Part shown: positions 35,503 through 44,146 of the stretch, piece by piece
Numbering within the stretch: the first letter of the stretch is position 1
Layout: every line of letters begins with the position of its first letter
Assembly: GCA_963709485.1 (NCBI GenBank)
Contig: CAVPWE010000007.1
Span: 310,001-374,000, forward strand
From: JAXDBM01 sp963709485
Lineage (GTDB): Bacteria; Desulfobacterota; Syntrophia; Syntrophales; Fen-1087
DNA length: 64,000 nt
Direction: 5' to 3'
Notes under the pieces: generated by a model
Told to the model about the DNA's origin: nothing
The model's input: the letters and a program-made list of their open reading frames with translations, nothing else
Databases searched by the model: none
Translations under genes and position numbers: made by a program

Positions 35503-35758
35503 TGCATTGGCCCGCCATATCGGACGGCTCGACGCCAACCTTACGCCCCGCAGCTGGACGGCATTGCTTTGAGGAAAGCGGGCGGCATCTGCCCATCGCG
35601 CAGTTCCGGAGGAACTGAAGAGGCGCCTCGGTGAGGCGACGGCACACCCGGACTTTAATGCCTGAACAATAATGATATAATCGGGGCAGCGAATGATCAA
35701 AGAAGACAGCAAACACCGGCCGGGATTATCCACGGAAACGGGCCAACGCGACGCAAAT

Positions 35759-36715
35759 ATGAACACACGCCGATACTTCATCAAGATATGTGCCATTGCG
35801 GCCGCTGCAATGTGCCTTCCGCTTTCCCTGCCGCGAAAAAGCCGGGCATCTTATCCTGCCTTGAAAACGCGCAATCCGAAAAGGGCGCTGGTCTTATGGT
35901 ACAGTCAAACAGGCCAGACGCGCAGGTATGCCAGACTGGTCGGCTGCATCCTGAAGGGGAAAGGTCTTGCGGTGGATTTACGGGATATGCAGGAGTTTGA
36001 CAAGAGCCTGCTGCCGAATTATGATCTCATTGTCGTCGGTACGCCGGTATTTTATTATGATACCCCCTCCAATGTCGGCGAGTGGCTGGAAACGATTCCT
36101 TCGATCACGGGAACGCCGGTTGCGGCCTTTGTTTCCTTCGGCGGTCCGGAGGGCAATCAGCATAACGCGTCAACGCACATTCTCAAACTCATGGCAGGAA
36201 AAGGCGGAATCCCTGTGGGAAGGGATGCCTTCAGAAATATTGCCTCCTATCCAACGCCCAACTGGAACAGCCCGAAGCAGATTTCCGGGCAGCACCTGCC
36301 CGATGCGGAAACATTTGCCCGGGTGAGCCATTTTACGGAAGAAATTATGAAAAAAATTGTCCGGGGCGAAACAATCACCGTCGGATATGAAGTCGCAATG
36401 AGGGAAGGATTGCGTTGGCTGCCACTGGTCTGGTTGAATAAAAAGGTTATCAACAAACACACGGTTGACGGGGAAAGATGTATCGGCTGCCAAACTTGCG
36501 TGAGGAAGTGCCCGACCAAGGCAATCCATCCCGCCAGACAAACGGTAGATCGGGATAAGTGCCTGGCCTGCTTCGGCTGTTTGAACAATTGTCCCGCCGA
36601 TGCCGTCGTTATGGAGTACAGAGGCGAGCGCCTGTATGGTTTCCCGGAATATCTGAAGCGCAGCAGAATCGCCATCATGGAGCCGCCGGAACTTAAAACA
36701 TGCAACTTGTCATGA
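35759..36715 (+). CDS. Tat-exported flavodoxin-like protein with two 4Fe-4S clusters
   Basis: 318 residues from ATG 35759; an ATG at 35693 would add 22 residues, and neither has a strong ribosome site. The N-terminus NTRRYFIKICAIAAAAMCLP is a twin-arginine signal. Next is a flavodoxin domain (ALVLWYSQTGQTRRYARLVG, VVGTPVFYYDTPSNVGEWLE), and the C-terminus has a bacterial ferredoxin unit with CIGCQTCVRKCP and CLACFGCLNNCP. It resembles EFR1-type flavodoxin-ferredoxin proteins, but export is unusual. It probably carries electrons outside the cytoplasm. Confidence 0.8.
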   Translation: MNTRRYFIKICAIAAAAMCLPLSLPRKSRASYPALKTRNPKRALVLWYSQTGQTRRYARLVGCILKGKGLAVDLRDMQEFDKSLLPNYDLIVVGTPVFYYDTPSNVGEWLETIPSITGTPVAAFVSFGGPEGNQHNASTHILKLMAGKGGIPVGRDAFRNIASYPTPNWNSPKQISGQHLPDAETFARVSHFTEEIMKKIVRGETITVGYEVAMREGLRWLPLVWLNKKVINKHTVDGERCIGCQTCVRKCPTKAIHPARQTVDRDKCLACFGCLNNCPADAVVMEYRGERLYGFPEYLKRSRIAIMEPPELKTCNLS

Positions 36716-36916
36716 TCTTCCGGAAAATGAAAAATCGCAATCTCCGGCCGCCCTCATAAGCGAACGATTGAATTTAAGAAAAGTATCCCCGAGTTCGATC
36801 GAAGCCTTCCCATCCGGCCGGCTCGAACGGCCGGCTTGAAGTTTCCGCCTCTTCCCTGCAGAGACGGAAGCAAACCCCATAGAGAAGTTACGGACGGCAG
36901 AATCCTGACTTTAGCA

Positions 36917-37750
36917 ATGAATGGCGCATTGATCCGCGTGATTCCGGTTCTCCTGGGAATGGTCCTGTTTTTTCCCTCGGCATCTGCAGGACAAACCGAT
37001 GAGAGATGGAGATTTCTGGCAAGTGGCCTCGAATACGGCAGCTTTCGGGTTAAGTCCCTTTCTCAAACCGGAGAGGGAACGATCCATGTCGTCCGCATAG
37101 ACCCCGCAAAGGCCAGACTGAAATTACTCCTGGCCTCGGAATACGGGAACAAGTCCCGCACCACGGCCGGGTGGTGCAAAGAATTTGATTTGGTCTCCGC
37201 GATAAACGCCGGCATGTACCACAAAGATCTGATAACCAATGTAGGCTATCTCAGGAATGGTGCGCACATTCAGAACAGGCGCTGGAACGGCAAGTACAAA
37301 TCCGTTCTTGCCTTTGACCCGAAGAAGGCGGGAATTCCCGCCGCTATCATGGTTGACCTTGATAAACCCGGTGCGATGGACAGCCTTTCGGACTACAACG
37401 CCGTCGTTCAGAATCTCCGGCTGGTGAAGGGGGATGAGGTGAATGTGTGGGCAAGGCAGGATCAAAGATGGAGTGAAGCGGCGGTTGGCATGGATCGGGA
37501 TGGGCGTGTCCTTTTTCTGTTCTGCCGGTTGCCACTAACGATGAGGCACTTCAATGAAGTCATCCAATCACGTGGCCTGGGAGTGGTTCGCATGATGCAT
37601 GCGGAAGGGGGGCCGATCGCTAGTCTCTCAATCCGGGCTTCGGATTTAACCCTTGATCTTGCGGGAAGCTACGAGACGAACATCCGTGCGGATGATACGA
37701 ACGAGGTGCAATGGCCCATCCCGAATGTACTCGGGGTGCAGGCAAGATAG
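36917..37750 (+). CDS. Phosphodiester glycosidase-family exported protein (NAGPA domain)
   Basis: 277 residues from ATG 36917. A signal peptide runs to about residue 26 (RVIPVLLGMVLFFPSASAGQ). The domain pattern VSAINAGMYHKDL, NVGYLRNGAHIQNR, WSEAAVGMDRDGRVLFLF and MHAEGGPIASLSIR is that of phosphodiester glycosidase (NAGPA/DUF2233) proteins, which process glycosyl-phosphodiesters in the envelope. No clear ribosome site precedes the ATG; TTG 36836 is an in-frame alternative. Confidence 0.75.
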   Translation: MNGALIRVIPVLLGMVLFFPSASAGQTDERWRFLASGLEYGSFRVKSLSQTGEGTIHVVRIDPAKARLKLLLASEYGNKSRTTAGWCKEFDLVSAINAGMYHKDLITNVGYLRNGAHIQNRRWNGKYKSVLAFDPKKAGIPAAIMVDLDKPGAMDSLSDYNAVVQNLRLVKGDEVNVWARQDQRWSEAAVGMDRDGRVLFLFCRLPLTMRHFNEVIQSRGLGVVRMMHAEGGPIASLSIRASDLTLDLAGSYETNIRADDTNEVQWPIPNVLGVQAR

Positions 37751-37833
37751 CCGATCCAATTGGCCTTCGATACGGCTTTTAGCGCCAGATGCGCCTGTAT
37801 GCACAAACGGATGGAAGATTAATGGAAGATTAA

Positions 37834-38448
37834 ATGATCTATTATCTTACAGTTGGAACGGTGTTAGGCTTGTCTGCCGGCTTATCCCCCGGTCCGCTTC
37901 TTACGCTTTTAATTTCGGAAACACTTCAGCACAATATCCAATCCGGCGTCAGAGTTGCCCTCGCTCCGATTATCACAGATTTGCCAATCATCATGTTGAC
38001 GTTACTTGTTCTGTCAAAATTATCCGGTTTTCATAACCTCCTGGGGATCATCTCGCTCGCAGGCGGGCTTTTTATTTTAGCCATGGGTTATGAAAGCATG
38101 CGTACAAAAGGAATTGAACTGAGCACTCAGGAGTCAGGACCGAAATCGCTGACAAAAGGGGTGTTGGCCAATGCTCTAAACCCGCATCCATACCTGTTTT
38201 GGTTCAGTGTGGGCGCTCCGACCATGGCCAAGGCAATGAGCCTGAATATCAGCGCTCTCCTGGCCTTTATGATCAGTTTTTATACCTTTCTTGTGGGGTC
38301 GAAAATCCTCTTGGCCATACTCATCGGCAAATCAAAATCTTTTATGAGTGGCAGGGTTTACATATACACCATGCGCTTCCTGGGCATCCTTATGGTTTTG
38401 CTTGCAGTTGTCCTTTTTCACGACGGATTGAAACTTTTGGGGCTGTAG
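37834..38448 (+). CDS. LysE-family amino-acid exporter
   Basis: 204-residue membrane protein with six membrane segments. The family motif in the first segment, GLSAGLSPGPLLTLLISE, and the NPHPYLFWFSVGAP segment are present. It exports amino acids or related small molecules; the substrate is unknown. The gap of 80 bases upstream has no clear promoter that I could see. Confidence 0.87.
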   Translation: MIYYLTVGTVLGLSAGLSPGPLLTLLISETLQHNIQSGVRVALAPIITDLPIIMLTLLVLSKLSGFHNLLGIISLAGGLFILAMGYESMRTKGIELSTQESGPKSLTKGVLANALNPHPYLFWFSVGAPTMAKAMSLNISALLAFMISFYTFLVGSKILLAILIGKSKSFMSGRVYIYTMRFLGILMVLLAVVLFHDGLKLLGL

Positions 38449-38574
38449 CGTTTCAGGGAAAAAAGACGCAGCCAAAAATAACCAGCAAAAACAAGCGCGG
38501 AAAGACGGATGCTCCTCCTTCTTGCGTATTCGAACCATCTTTCGGTATCATAAGCCATTTCATGGCGAGGCTGT

Positions 38575-39915
38575 ATGATGAAGCATATCAGGATTGGCGC
38601 GGGCGCCGGTTATGCGGGTGACCGGATAGAGCCGGCCGTTGAACTGGCGGACAAGGGCAATATTCAGTATCTTGTTTTCGAATGCCTGGCTGAAAGAACG
38701 ATCGCCATCGCACAGCAGGCAAAGATGAAAGACTCCCGTGCAGGCTATGATGCCCTTCTGGAAGCGCGGATGGCGGCATGCCTGCCCGTATGCAGGAAGA
38801 ACGGGGTCAAGATCATCACCAACATGGGCGCGGCAAACCCGGGAGCCGGCGCTGCAAAGATCATGGAAGTCGCCCACCGGCTGGGCATGAAGGGTTTGAA
38901 GATTGCAGCCGTGACGGGTGATGACGTGCTGGACATTATTACACGGGGCTCTTACACAATTGAAGAGACCGGTGAGGAATCCTCTTCAATCAAGGATAAG
39001 ATGATATCGGCCAATGCCTACCTGGGGGCGCAATGCATCGTGGACGCTCTGAAACAGGGCGCCGACGTGGTTATCACCGGCCGCGTCGCTGATCCTTCCC
39101 TCTTTATCGCGCCGGCCATATACGAATTCGTCTGGGACATGAACAACTGGAATCTCCTGGGGCGGGCAACCGTCATGGGCCATCTGCTTGAATGCGCGGG
39201 ACAGGTCACAGGGGGTTATTTTGCCGATCCCGGCCATAAGGATGTCCCCGATATTGCACGGTTGGGATTCCCCATTGCCGAGGTTCAGGAGGACGGGACG
39301 TTTACTGTCACCAAGGTTCCCGAATCGGGTGGAATGGTCACCCTGGCAACCTGCAAGGAACAGCTTCTCTACGAGATCCATGATCCGTCATCATATATTA
39401 CTCCGGATGTCGTGGCGGATTTTACGGAAGTCCGGCTGATCGCGACCGGCAAAGACAGGGTTCAGGTCACAGGCGGGAAAGGAAGATCGAGAACCGGTGC
39501 GCTCAAGGTTTCTATCGGCTATCTGGACAGCTATGTCGGCGAAGGTCAGATCAGTTACGGCGGCCCCGGGGCAGTTGCCCGCGGGAATCTGGCTCTGGAA
39601 ATCGTTTCCGAAAGGCTTCAGCGGACGGGTGTGGCGCTTGATGAAATCCGGTACGACCTGATTGGCCTTGATTCCCTTCACAAAGGCGGCTTGGCCGCCG
39701 GGCACAATCCATACGAGGTGCGGGTGCGGGTCGCGGGCAGGACCAAAAGCATGCGGGATGCCGTGCGCATCGGCAATGAAGTTGAAACCCTCTACACCAA
39801 TGGCCCTGCGGGGGGCGCAGGCGTCTGGAAGTCCGCCAGGGAAGTGATTGCAATCGCGTCCACGCTTATTCCCCGCAATCTGGTGAACCATCAAATCCGG
39901 TACGAGGTGACATGA
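38575..39915 (+). CDS. AtuA-like protein (DUF1446, acyclic terpene utilisation family)
   Basis: 446 residues. N-terminus IRIGAGAGYAGDRIEPAVEL and ITNMGAANPGAGAAKIMEVA, VVITGRVADPSLFIAPAIY and GGYFADPGHKDVPDIARLGF are the hallmarks of DUF1446. AtuA is required for citronellol/geraniol catabolism in Pseudomonas, with unknown chemistry. Two consecutive ATGs are present at 38575 and 38578. The stop is directly followed by the small AtuA C-domain gene. Confidence 0.87.
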   Translation: MMKHIRIGAGAGYAGDRIEPAVELADKGNIQYLVFECLAERTIAIAQQAKMKDSRAGYDALLEARMAACLPVCRKNGVKIITNMGAANPGAGAAKIMEVAHRLGMKGLKIAAVTGDDVLDIITRGSYTIEETGEESSSIKDKMISANAYLGAQCIVDALKQGADVVITGRVADPSLFIAPAIYEFVWDMNNWNLLGRATVMGHLLECAGQVTGGYFADPGHKDVPDIARLGFPIAEVQEDGTFTVTKVPESGGMVTLATCKEQLLYEIHDPSSYITPDVVADFTEVRLIATGKDRVQVTGGKGRSRTGALKVSIGYLDSYVGEGQISYGGPGAVARGNLALEIVSERLQRTGVALDEIRYDLIGLDSLHKGGLAAGHNPYEVRVRVAGRTKSMRDAVRIGNEVETLYTNGPAGGAGVWKSAREVIAIASTLIPRNLVNHQIRYEVT

Positions 39916-40227
39916 ATGAAACTGCGCGAAATCGCTCATTCCCGGGCGGGGGACAAAGGCAATACAGCCAACATCTCCGTCATTGCCTATGATCCGGATA
40001 AATATCCGCTTCTGGAAAAGCACGTAACGGCCGAGCGCGTGAAGGAGCGACTCAAAGAAATCGTTCAGGGGGATGTCGTCCGCTACGAGCTTCCCAACAT
40101 CGGCGCCCTCAATTTCGTGATGCACAAGGCACTGGGCGGGGGTGTGACGCGTACGCTGGCCATCGACCTCCACGGGAAATCGCTCAGCGCTGCGATACTG
40201 GATATGGAGATGCCCGATCAGGATTGA
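39916..40227 (+). CDS. AtuA-like C-terminal domain protein (small subunit)
   Basis: 103 residues, starting one base after the AtuA stop. In many bacteria this domain is fused to the C-terminus of the DUF1446 protein; here it is separate. Motifs LREIAHSRAGDKGNTANIS and YELPNIGALNFVMHKALGGG are typical. It probably forms a complex with the preceding product. A CCCCG-TTAT-CGGGG hairpin (40245-40258) follows in the next intergenic gap. Confidence 0.85.
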   Translation: MKLREIAHSRAGDKGNTANISVIAYDPDKYPLLEKHVTAERVKERLKEIVQGDVVRYELPNIGALNFVMHKALGGGVTRTLAIDLHGKSLSAAILDMEMPDQD

Positions 40228-40469
40228 CCTGCCCCCGAGGCACGCCCCGTTATCGGGGGAAGGTGGGTTCGAATGCGGAGATGTGAAGAAACGCATCTCC
40301 GCGACCATCGGAGCAACGGCGATTGCCGCGGCATGTAATGAAGGGTGGCAGATCGGATTTTTTTCACGACCCTTGCGGAGACTTATCGAAGGCGCCTTCG
40401 AGACGGATGCATACAGCAATGCACCGGGAAATTCTTATTTAAAGTACCCGGGAGAATGGGAGGTGGATC

Positions 40470-41645
40470 ATGGATTTGCAGGATCGCATTGAAGTGTTGC
40501 AGAACCGGATCCGGGAGCAGCGTCTGGCCGGCGCACTGCTTGCCTACTCCCGGAACATCTTCTATTACACGGGCACGGCCCAGCCTTCCTACCTGGCTGT
40601 CTGGCCGGAGGACTTCCGGCTTTTTGTACGGAGCGGTTTTGACTTTGCCGTTCAGGATGTGTTCATTGAAAGAGAAAAAATGGAGGAGGAGCGGCGCCTG
40701 GATCGTATCGGCAGAAAGATTTTTGCCGGGGTCGAAAGTGGACCTCAGCGGATCGGCACGGAGCTGGATGTGTTGACGGTCGAGCAGTTCGGACACTTTC
40801 GCGGGGCCTTTCCCGATGCCGATTTCGTCAACATTTCACCTCTCGTTCTGGAACAGAGGAAGGCGAAAGACGCTTCGGAAATCGACCGGATCAGAAAGGC
40901 CTGCGAGGCCGTCCATCGTGGGCACGAGGCCGTCCTGACTGCCTTGAAAGCCGGCATCACCGAGCTGGAACTGGCCGCGGCGGTGGAAAACGCCCATCGC
41001 CTGGCCGGCCACGAAGGAATATTCTTCATCCGGCAGCCCGATTTCTTCATGAGCCGCGGCCCGATCACATCCGGCCCCAACCTCTTCCGGATCAGTGGTG
41101 TCGTTTATACCATTACGGGCATCGGTCTGAGTCCCGCCGTTCCGGCCGGGCCTTCCCGAAGAGAAATTGAACAGGGGGATATTGTCATTGTCGATATCCC
41201 GACACTGGTGGAAGGCTATCATGCCGATCAGACAAGGACTTATTTCCTGGGCCGGGCCGGCGAGCCCGTCCGTGCGATGTACGCCGATCTGCAGGCCATC
41301 GCCGATCATCTCATTACCGAGATCCGTCCGGGCATGAAGTGCAGCGACATCTACCGGATGGCTGTGGAAAAGGCGATGGCACTGGGGCGGGGAAGCCAGT
41401 TTCAGAGCTTCGGCAGGGGAAAGATATCCCGGCTCATCGGTCACGGAATCGGCCTGGAACTGAACGAGCCGCCCATTCCTTCCGAATATGATCATTCACC
41501 GGTGGAAGAAAATTTCGTGATTACCCTCGACCTGCACATGATGGATGAAAGCGTCGGCGTCGTCAAACTGGAGGACATGATCCTCATTGGAAGGGACGGC
41601 AACGCGATCCTGACAAAAAGTCCCAGAAAACTGTTTGAGATTTGA
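40470..41645 (+). CDS. M24 (aminopeptidase P/creatinase-fold) family protein
   Basis: 391 residues: creatinase N-domain (1-130) and pita-bread domain. Metal ligands can be located: Asp in VDIPTLVEGYHADQTRTY (two), His in GHGIGLELNEPP, Glu in VKLEDMILIG; the usual EPG glutamate is Asp in ITLDLHMMD. It could be a Xaa-Pro peptidase or a creatinase-like amidinohydrolase. GGGAGGTGG precedes ATG 40470. The terminator after it is shared with the convergent flavoprotein gene. Confidence 0.85.
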   Translation: MDLQDRIEVLQNRIREQRLAGALLAYSRNIFYYTGTAQPSYLAVWPEDFRLFVRSGFDFAVQDVFIEREKMEEERRLDRIGRKIFAGVESGPQRIGTELDVLTVEQFGHFRGAFPDADFVNISPLVLEQRKAKDASEIDRIRKACEAVHRGHEAVLTALKAGITELELAAAVENAHRLAGHEGIFFIRQPDFFMSRGPITSGPNLFRISGVVYTITGIGLSPAVPAGPSRREIEQGDIVIVDIPTLVEGYHADQTRTYFLGRAGEPVRAMYADLQAIADHLITEIRPGMKCSDIYRMAVEKAMALGRGSQFQSFGRGKISRLIGHGIGLELNEPPIPSEYDHSPVEENFVITLDLHMMDESVGVVKLEDMILIGRDGNAILTKSPRKLFEI

Positions 41646-41650
41646 GATTA

Positions 41651-41688
41651 AAGAAGGCCGTCAAAAGATATCTGACGACCTTCTTTTT
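41651..41688. terminator. Bidirectional Rho-independent terminator
   Basis: GAAGGCCGTCA (41653-41663) pairs with TGACGACCTTC (41673-41683) with one mismatch, followed by TTTTT. It lies between the convergent M24 and flavoprotein genes. Confidence 0.75.
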
Positions 41689-41716
41689 CCATCATCCTCG
41701 AAATGCAGTTCTGTAA

Positions 41717-43216
41717 TTATCCTTTTCCGGCCGGTTTCTTTGCTTTTGCAGCAGAGTGTCCCGCGATGCGCCCCATCACGAGGCAGTTGGCCAGTGACGC
41801 ACCGCCGATGTAGTCGTCGTAATAGAGACCGCCGGCGCATTCCCCCGCCGCATAGAGTCCGGGAATGACCTTGCCGTCCGCTTCCACAGCCTGCGCCTTT
41901 TCGTTGATTCGGATGCCGCCGAAGGTCAGCGTGATCCCGGGAGACAACGGATAGAAGGCATAGAACTTCGGTGTGGATACTTTAAAGGCAAATGCCGTTT
42001 TGACCGGTTTTGCATCCGGTGCCTTGCCATCCTTCACCGCGGCGTTGAAATCGGCAATCGTTTTTTCCAGAGATGCCGCCGGAACACCGATCCTGGCAGC
42101 CAGTTCGGACAGGGTGTCCGCTTGCACGATGTCGATACCGAGGCCCTCAAACTGTTTGATCGCCGCGGTGACGCCCGGCTGCTTCTTGATCTCCTCGTCA
42201 AAGATCAGGGCCACGGTCTGGCCGGGCTGCCTCATCGATGCCTTTCCGTTCGCCACATATCCCAGGGATTCGTCGACATACCGTTTCCCTTCCTTGTTGA
42301 TGCCCAGGGTGTAGGCAACGGCCATGAACGGATTCCCCGCCGCCGTGTTCTTCGGTGAAACGGCGGCGACGTGCACGGAAGCCATCCCTCCCATGTTGAC
42401 CCACATTGCGCCCGCTTCACGAGCCATGTTCAAACCGTCGCCTGTGGCCGTTTTCACACCCCGCAGCATCATCTCGTCGGCATTGGGATCGACGAAGGTC
42501 TCCAGCATCTCCCGGTTGCCTCCATACCCGCCCGTTGCGATCACCACCGCGTCGGCGAGGTAATCCTTCAGCCCCGAAGCATCCTCGGCGCGGACCCCGG
42601 CGATGCCGCCTGATTCGTTCATGATCAGTTGCTTGGCTTTGGTTTCAAATATGATTTTGCCGCCCTTCTTTGCCAGATTCAGGCGCATCGTTTCCAGTCC
42701 CTTGGGCATCCCTTTATAGGCCCCGGGCTTAAATACAACGCTCTTGACACGATAACCGGCCACGGTGAGCGGATCGGTGAGTTCCGCACCCTGGGCCGTC
42801 AGCCACTGAACGGCGTCGAGAGATTGATCTGCCAGCACCCGGGAAAGTGAAGCGTTCCCCTTGCCGGAACTCTTCTTCATGAAGTCTTCGAAATACTCAT
42901 CCTTGGCTGACTGGCTGCCGTCGCGCGTGACGGCGATCAGTCCGCCCGCAAGCTTCGAGTTTCCACCCGCTTCCCGTTCCGCCACCTTTTCCAGGACGGC
43001 CACTTTCGCTCCTGCGTTCTGCGCCGCCAATGCCGCCGCCATCCCGGTCAGTCCTGTCCCGATCACGACGACGTTGAATTTTTCGCTCCTTTTGGCTTTT
43101 GGCAGCAGGGCGGCCTGCGCCATATCAAATTTGCCGATTGTGAGCAATCCTGCGCCCAGACCAATGCCGCGAATGAACTGTCTCCTGTTTACGGAACCAA
43201 ATTGATCTTTTTCCAT
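41717..43216 (-). CDS. Tat-exported FAD-dependent flavoprotein (fumarate-reductase/FccA superfamily)
   Basis: 499 residues from ATG 43216, with GGAGG upstream; an ATG ten residues earlier is less likely. The N-terminus NRRQFIRGIGLGAGLL is a twin-arginine signal. The FAD-binding motif is VVVIGTGLTGMAAALAAQNA, and the C-terminal FAD segment is GECAGGLYYDDYIGGASLAN. The substrate-site residues of fumarate reductase (His before TMGG, Arg in HGANRLGG) appear replaced (LTFGG, YYDDYIGG). The acceptor is therefore probably not fumarate; other unsaturated acids or a ketosteroid-like substrate are possible. No heme motif is present. Confidence 0.82.
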   Translation of the reverse strand: MEKDQFGSVNRRQFIRGIGLGAGLLTIGKFDMAQAALLPKAKRSEKFNVVVIGTGLTGMAAALAAQNAGAKVAVLEKVAEREAGGNSKLAGGLIAVTRDGSQSAKDEYFEDFMKKSSGKGNASLSRVLADQSLDAVQWLTAQGAELTDPLTVAGYRVKSVVFKPGAYKGMPKGLETMRLNLAKKGGKIIFETKAKQLIMNESGGIAGVRAEDASGLKDYLADAVVIATGGYGGNREMLETFVDPNADEMMLRGVKTATGDGLNMAREAGAMWVNMGGMASVHVAAVSPKNTAAGNPFMAVAYTLGINKEGKRYVDESLGYVANGKASMRQPGQTVALIFDEEIKKQPGVTAAIKQFEGLGIDIVQADTLSELAARIGVPAASLEKTIADFNAAVKDGKAPDAKPVKTAFAFKVSTPKFYAFYPLSPGITLTFGGIRINEKAQAVEADGKVIPGLYAAGECAGGLYYDDYIGGASLANCLVMGRIAGHSAAKAKKPAGKG

Positions 43217-43758
43217 GCATGCCTCCTTTTTTCTATGATAAGTCAAGCAAACTCGCCCCTTGAAAAACTTACGGACGCGACATCCGGCTTTCCGGGACTG
43301 GACCCTGTCCGGGAAACATCATTCAATCGGATGAAAATCCGGGTGCATTTTAACGGTTATAAAAAAAGGAGTCAAGAAAAACCGCTAATGACCGGTTTCC
43401 CGAAACACATGGGGATTCGAATCGACCGGCGGGTGGGTCTTTTTTTCTCGTTTTTTTCTTGTTTGAATACAGATATTTGGTTAAAATGAAAGATATGATC
43501 AAGGATGAGATGGCTGCCGCCTCCAGAAGGAATGACAGAAAAAACGCCTCGATCATGCGTTGCCGCATCAGCAGACTGAAGGAGTTGAGCAGGAAAATTG
43601 CCTGAAAGACATGAATGCATTATCGGGGAAGGGAAACCCTCTTTCCTGCCTGAACCGGATTTGGCCGTAACCATTTGAAGGCCTCCGACTGCCGCACTTC
43701 ATGCAAAGGGAAGAATCTTCATATTTGGTAAACGAAAGATCGCGAAGGAGATCATGCC
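43217..43758. other. 542-base gap between the flavoprotein and a small exported protein gene
   Basis: I see no convincing gene. It contains two T-rich runs near 43438-43467 after a GC-rich GACCGGCGGGTGGGTC, which might end a transcript entering from the left, and a short ATG frame at 43487-43606 (39 codons) without a ribosome site. Confidence 0.4.
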
Positions 43759-44118
43759 ATGAAAAGAACAGCCGTAGCTATGCTGATTGCTGTTGCACTC
43801 GTCCTTTCTTCGGCGCCCGCTTTTGGCTATGGTGACGGTATGGGTATGACCATGGATGTGCTGATTGCGAGACCTGTGGCTCTGGCTGCCACGGTGCTCG
43901 GCACGGCGGTATTCATCGTCGCATTGCCCTTCGCCCTTACCAGCGGAAGTGTCGCCGCAACGGCCTGCGGGCTTGTGGTAACCCCCTTTCAATACACCTT
44001 TGTCAGGCCCGTCGGCGACTTCAGCCCGAAGTGGGAGTCCGGCAATTGCCGAAGCTGGCAGCCCGAACCCTCGGAACCGGATAAGGCCCCCGCAGCAGAC
44101 AAGCCATCCGGATCGTAA
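43759..44118 (+). CDS. Small exported/membrane protein of unknown function
   Basis: 119 residues. Signal peptide of about 23 residues (MKRTAVAMLIAVALVLSSAP, cleavage near AFG), a Gly/Met-rich segment (GYGDGMGMTM), one or two membrane segments (AATVLGTAVFIVALPFALTS) and a Pro-rich polar tail. AAGGAGATC precedes ATG 43759. I do not recognise a family; it resembles multi-heme-free envelope proteins of Deltaproteobacteria only in general shape. Confidence 0.65.
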   Translation: MKRTAVAMLIAVALVLSSAPAFGYGDGMGMTMDVLIARPVALAATVLGTAVFIVALPFALTSGSVAATACGLVVTPFQYTFVRPVGDFSPKWESGNCRSWQPEPSEPDKAPAADKPSGS

Positions 44119-44146
44119 TCGGCATATCGGGCATGAAGACCGGCGG

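Noticed and set aside
40283..40492. 69-codon frame between the AtuA pair and the M24 gene
   Set aside because: It overlaps the ribosome site and start of the M24 gene, lacks a ribosome site of its own and shows no domain.
43487..43606. 39-codon frame in the gap before the small exported protein gene
   Set aside because: No ribosome site, unremarkable basic product, no sign of conservation that can be judged from one sequence.
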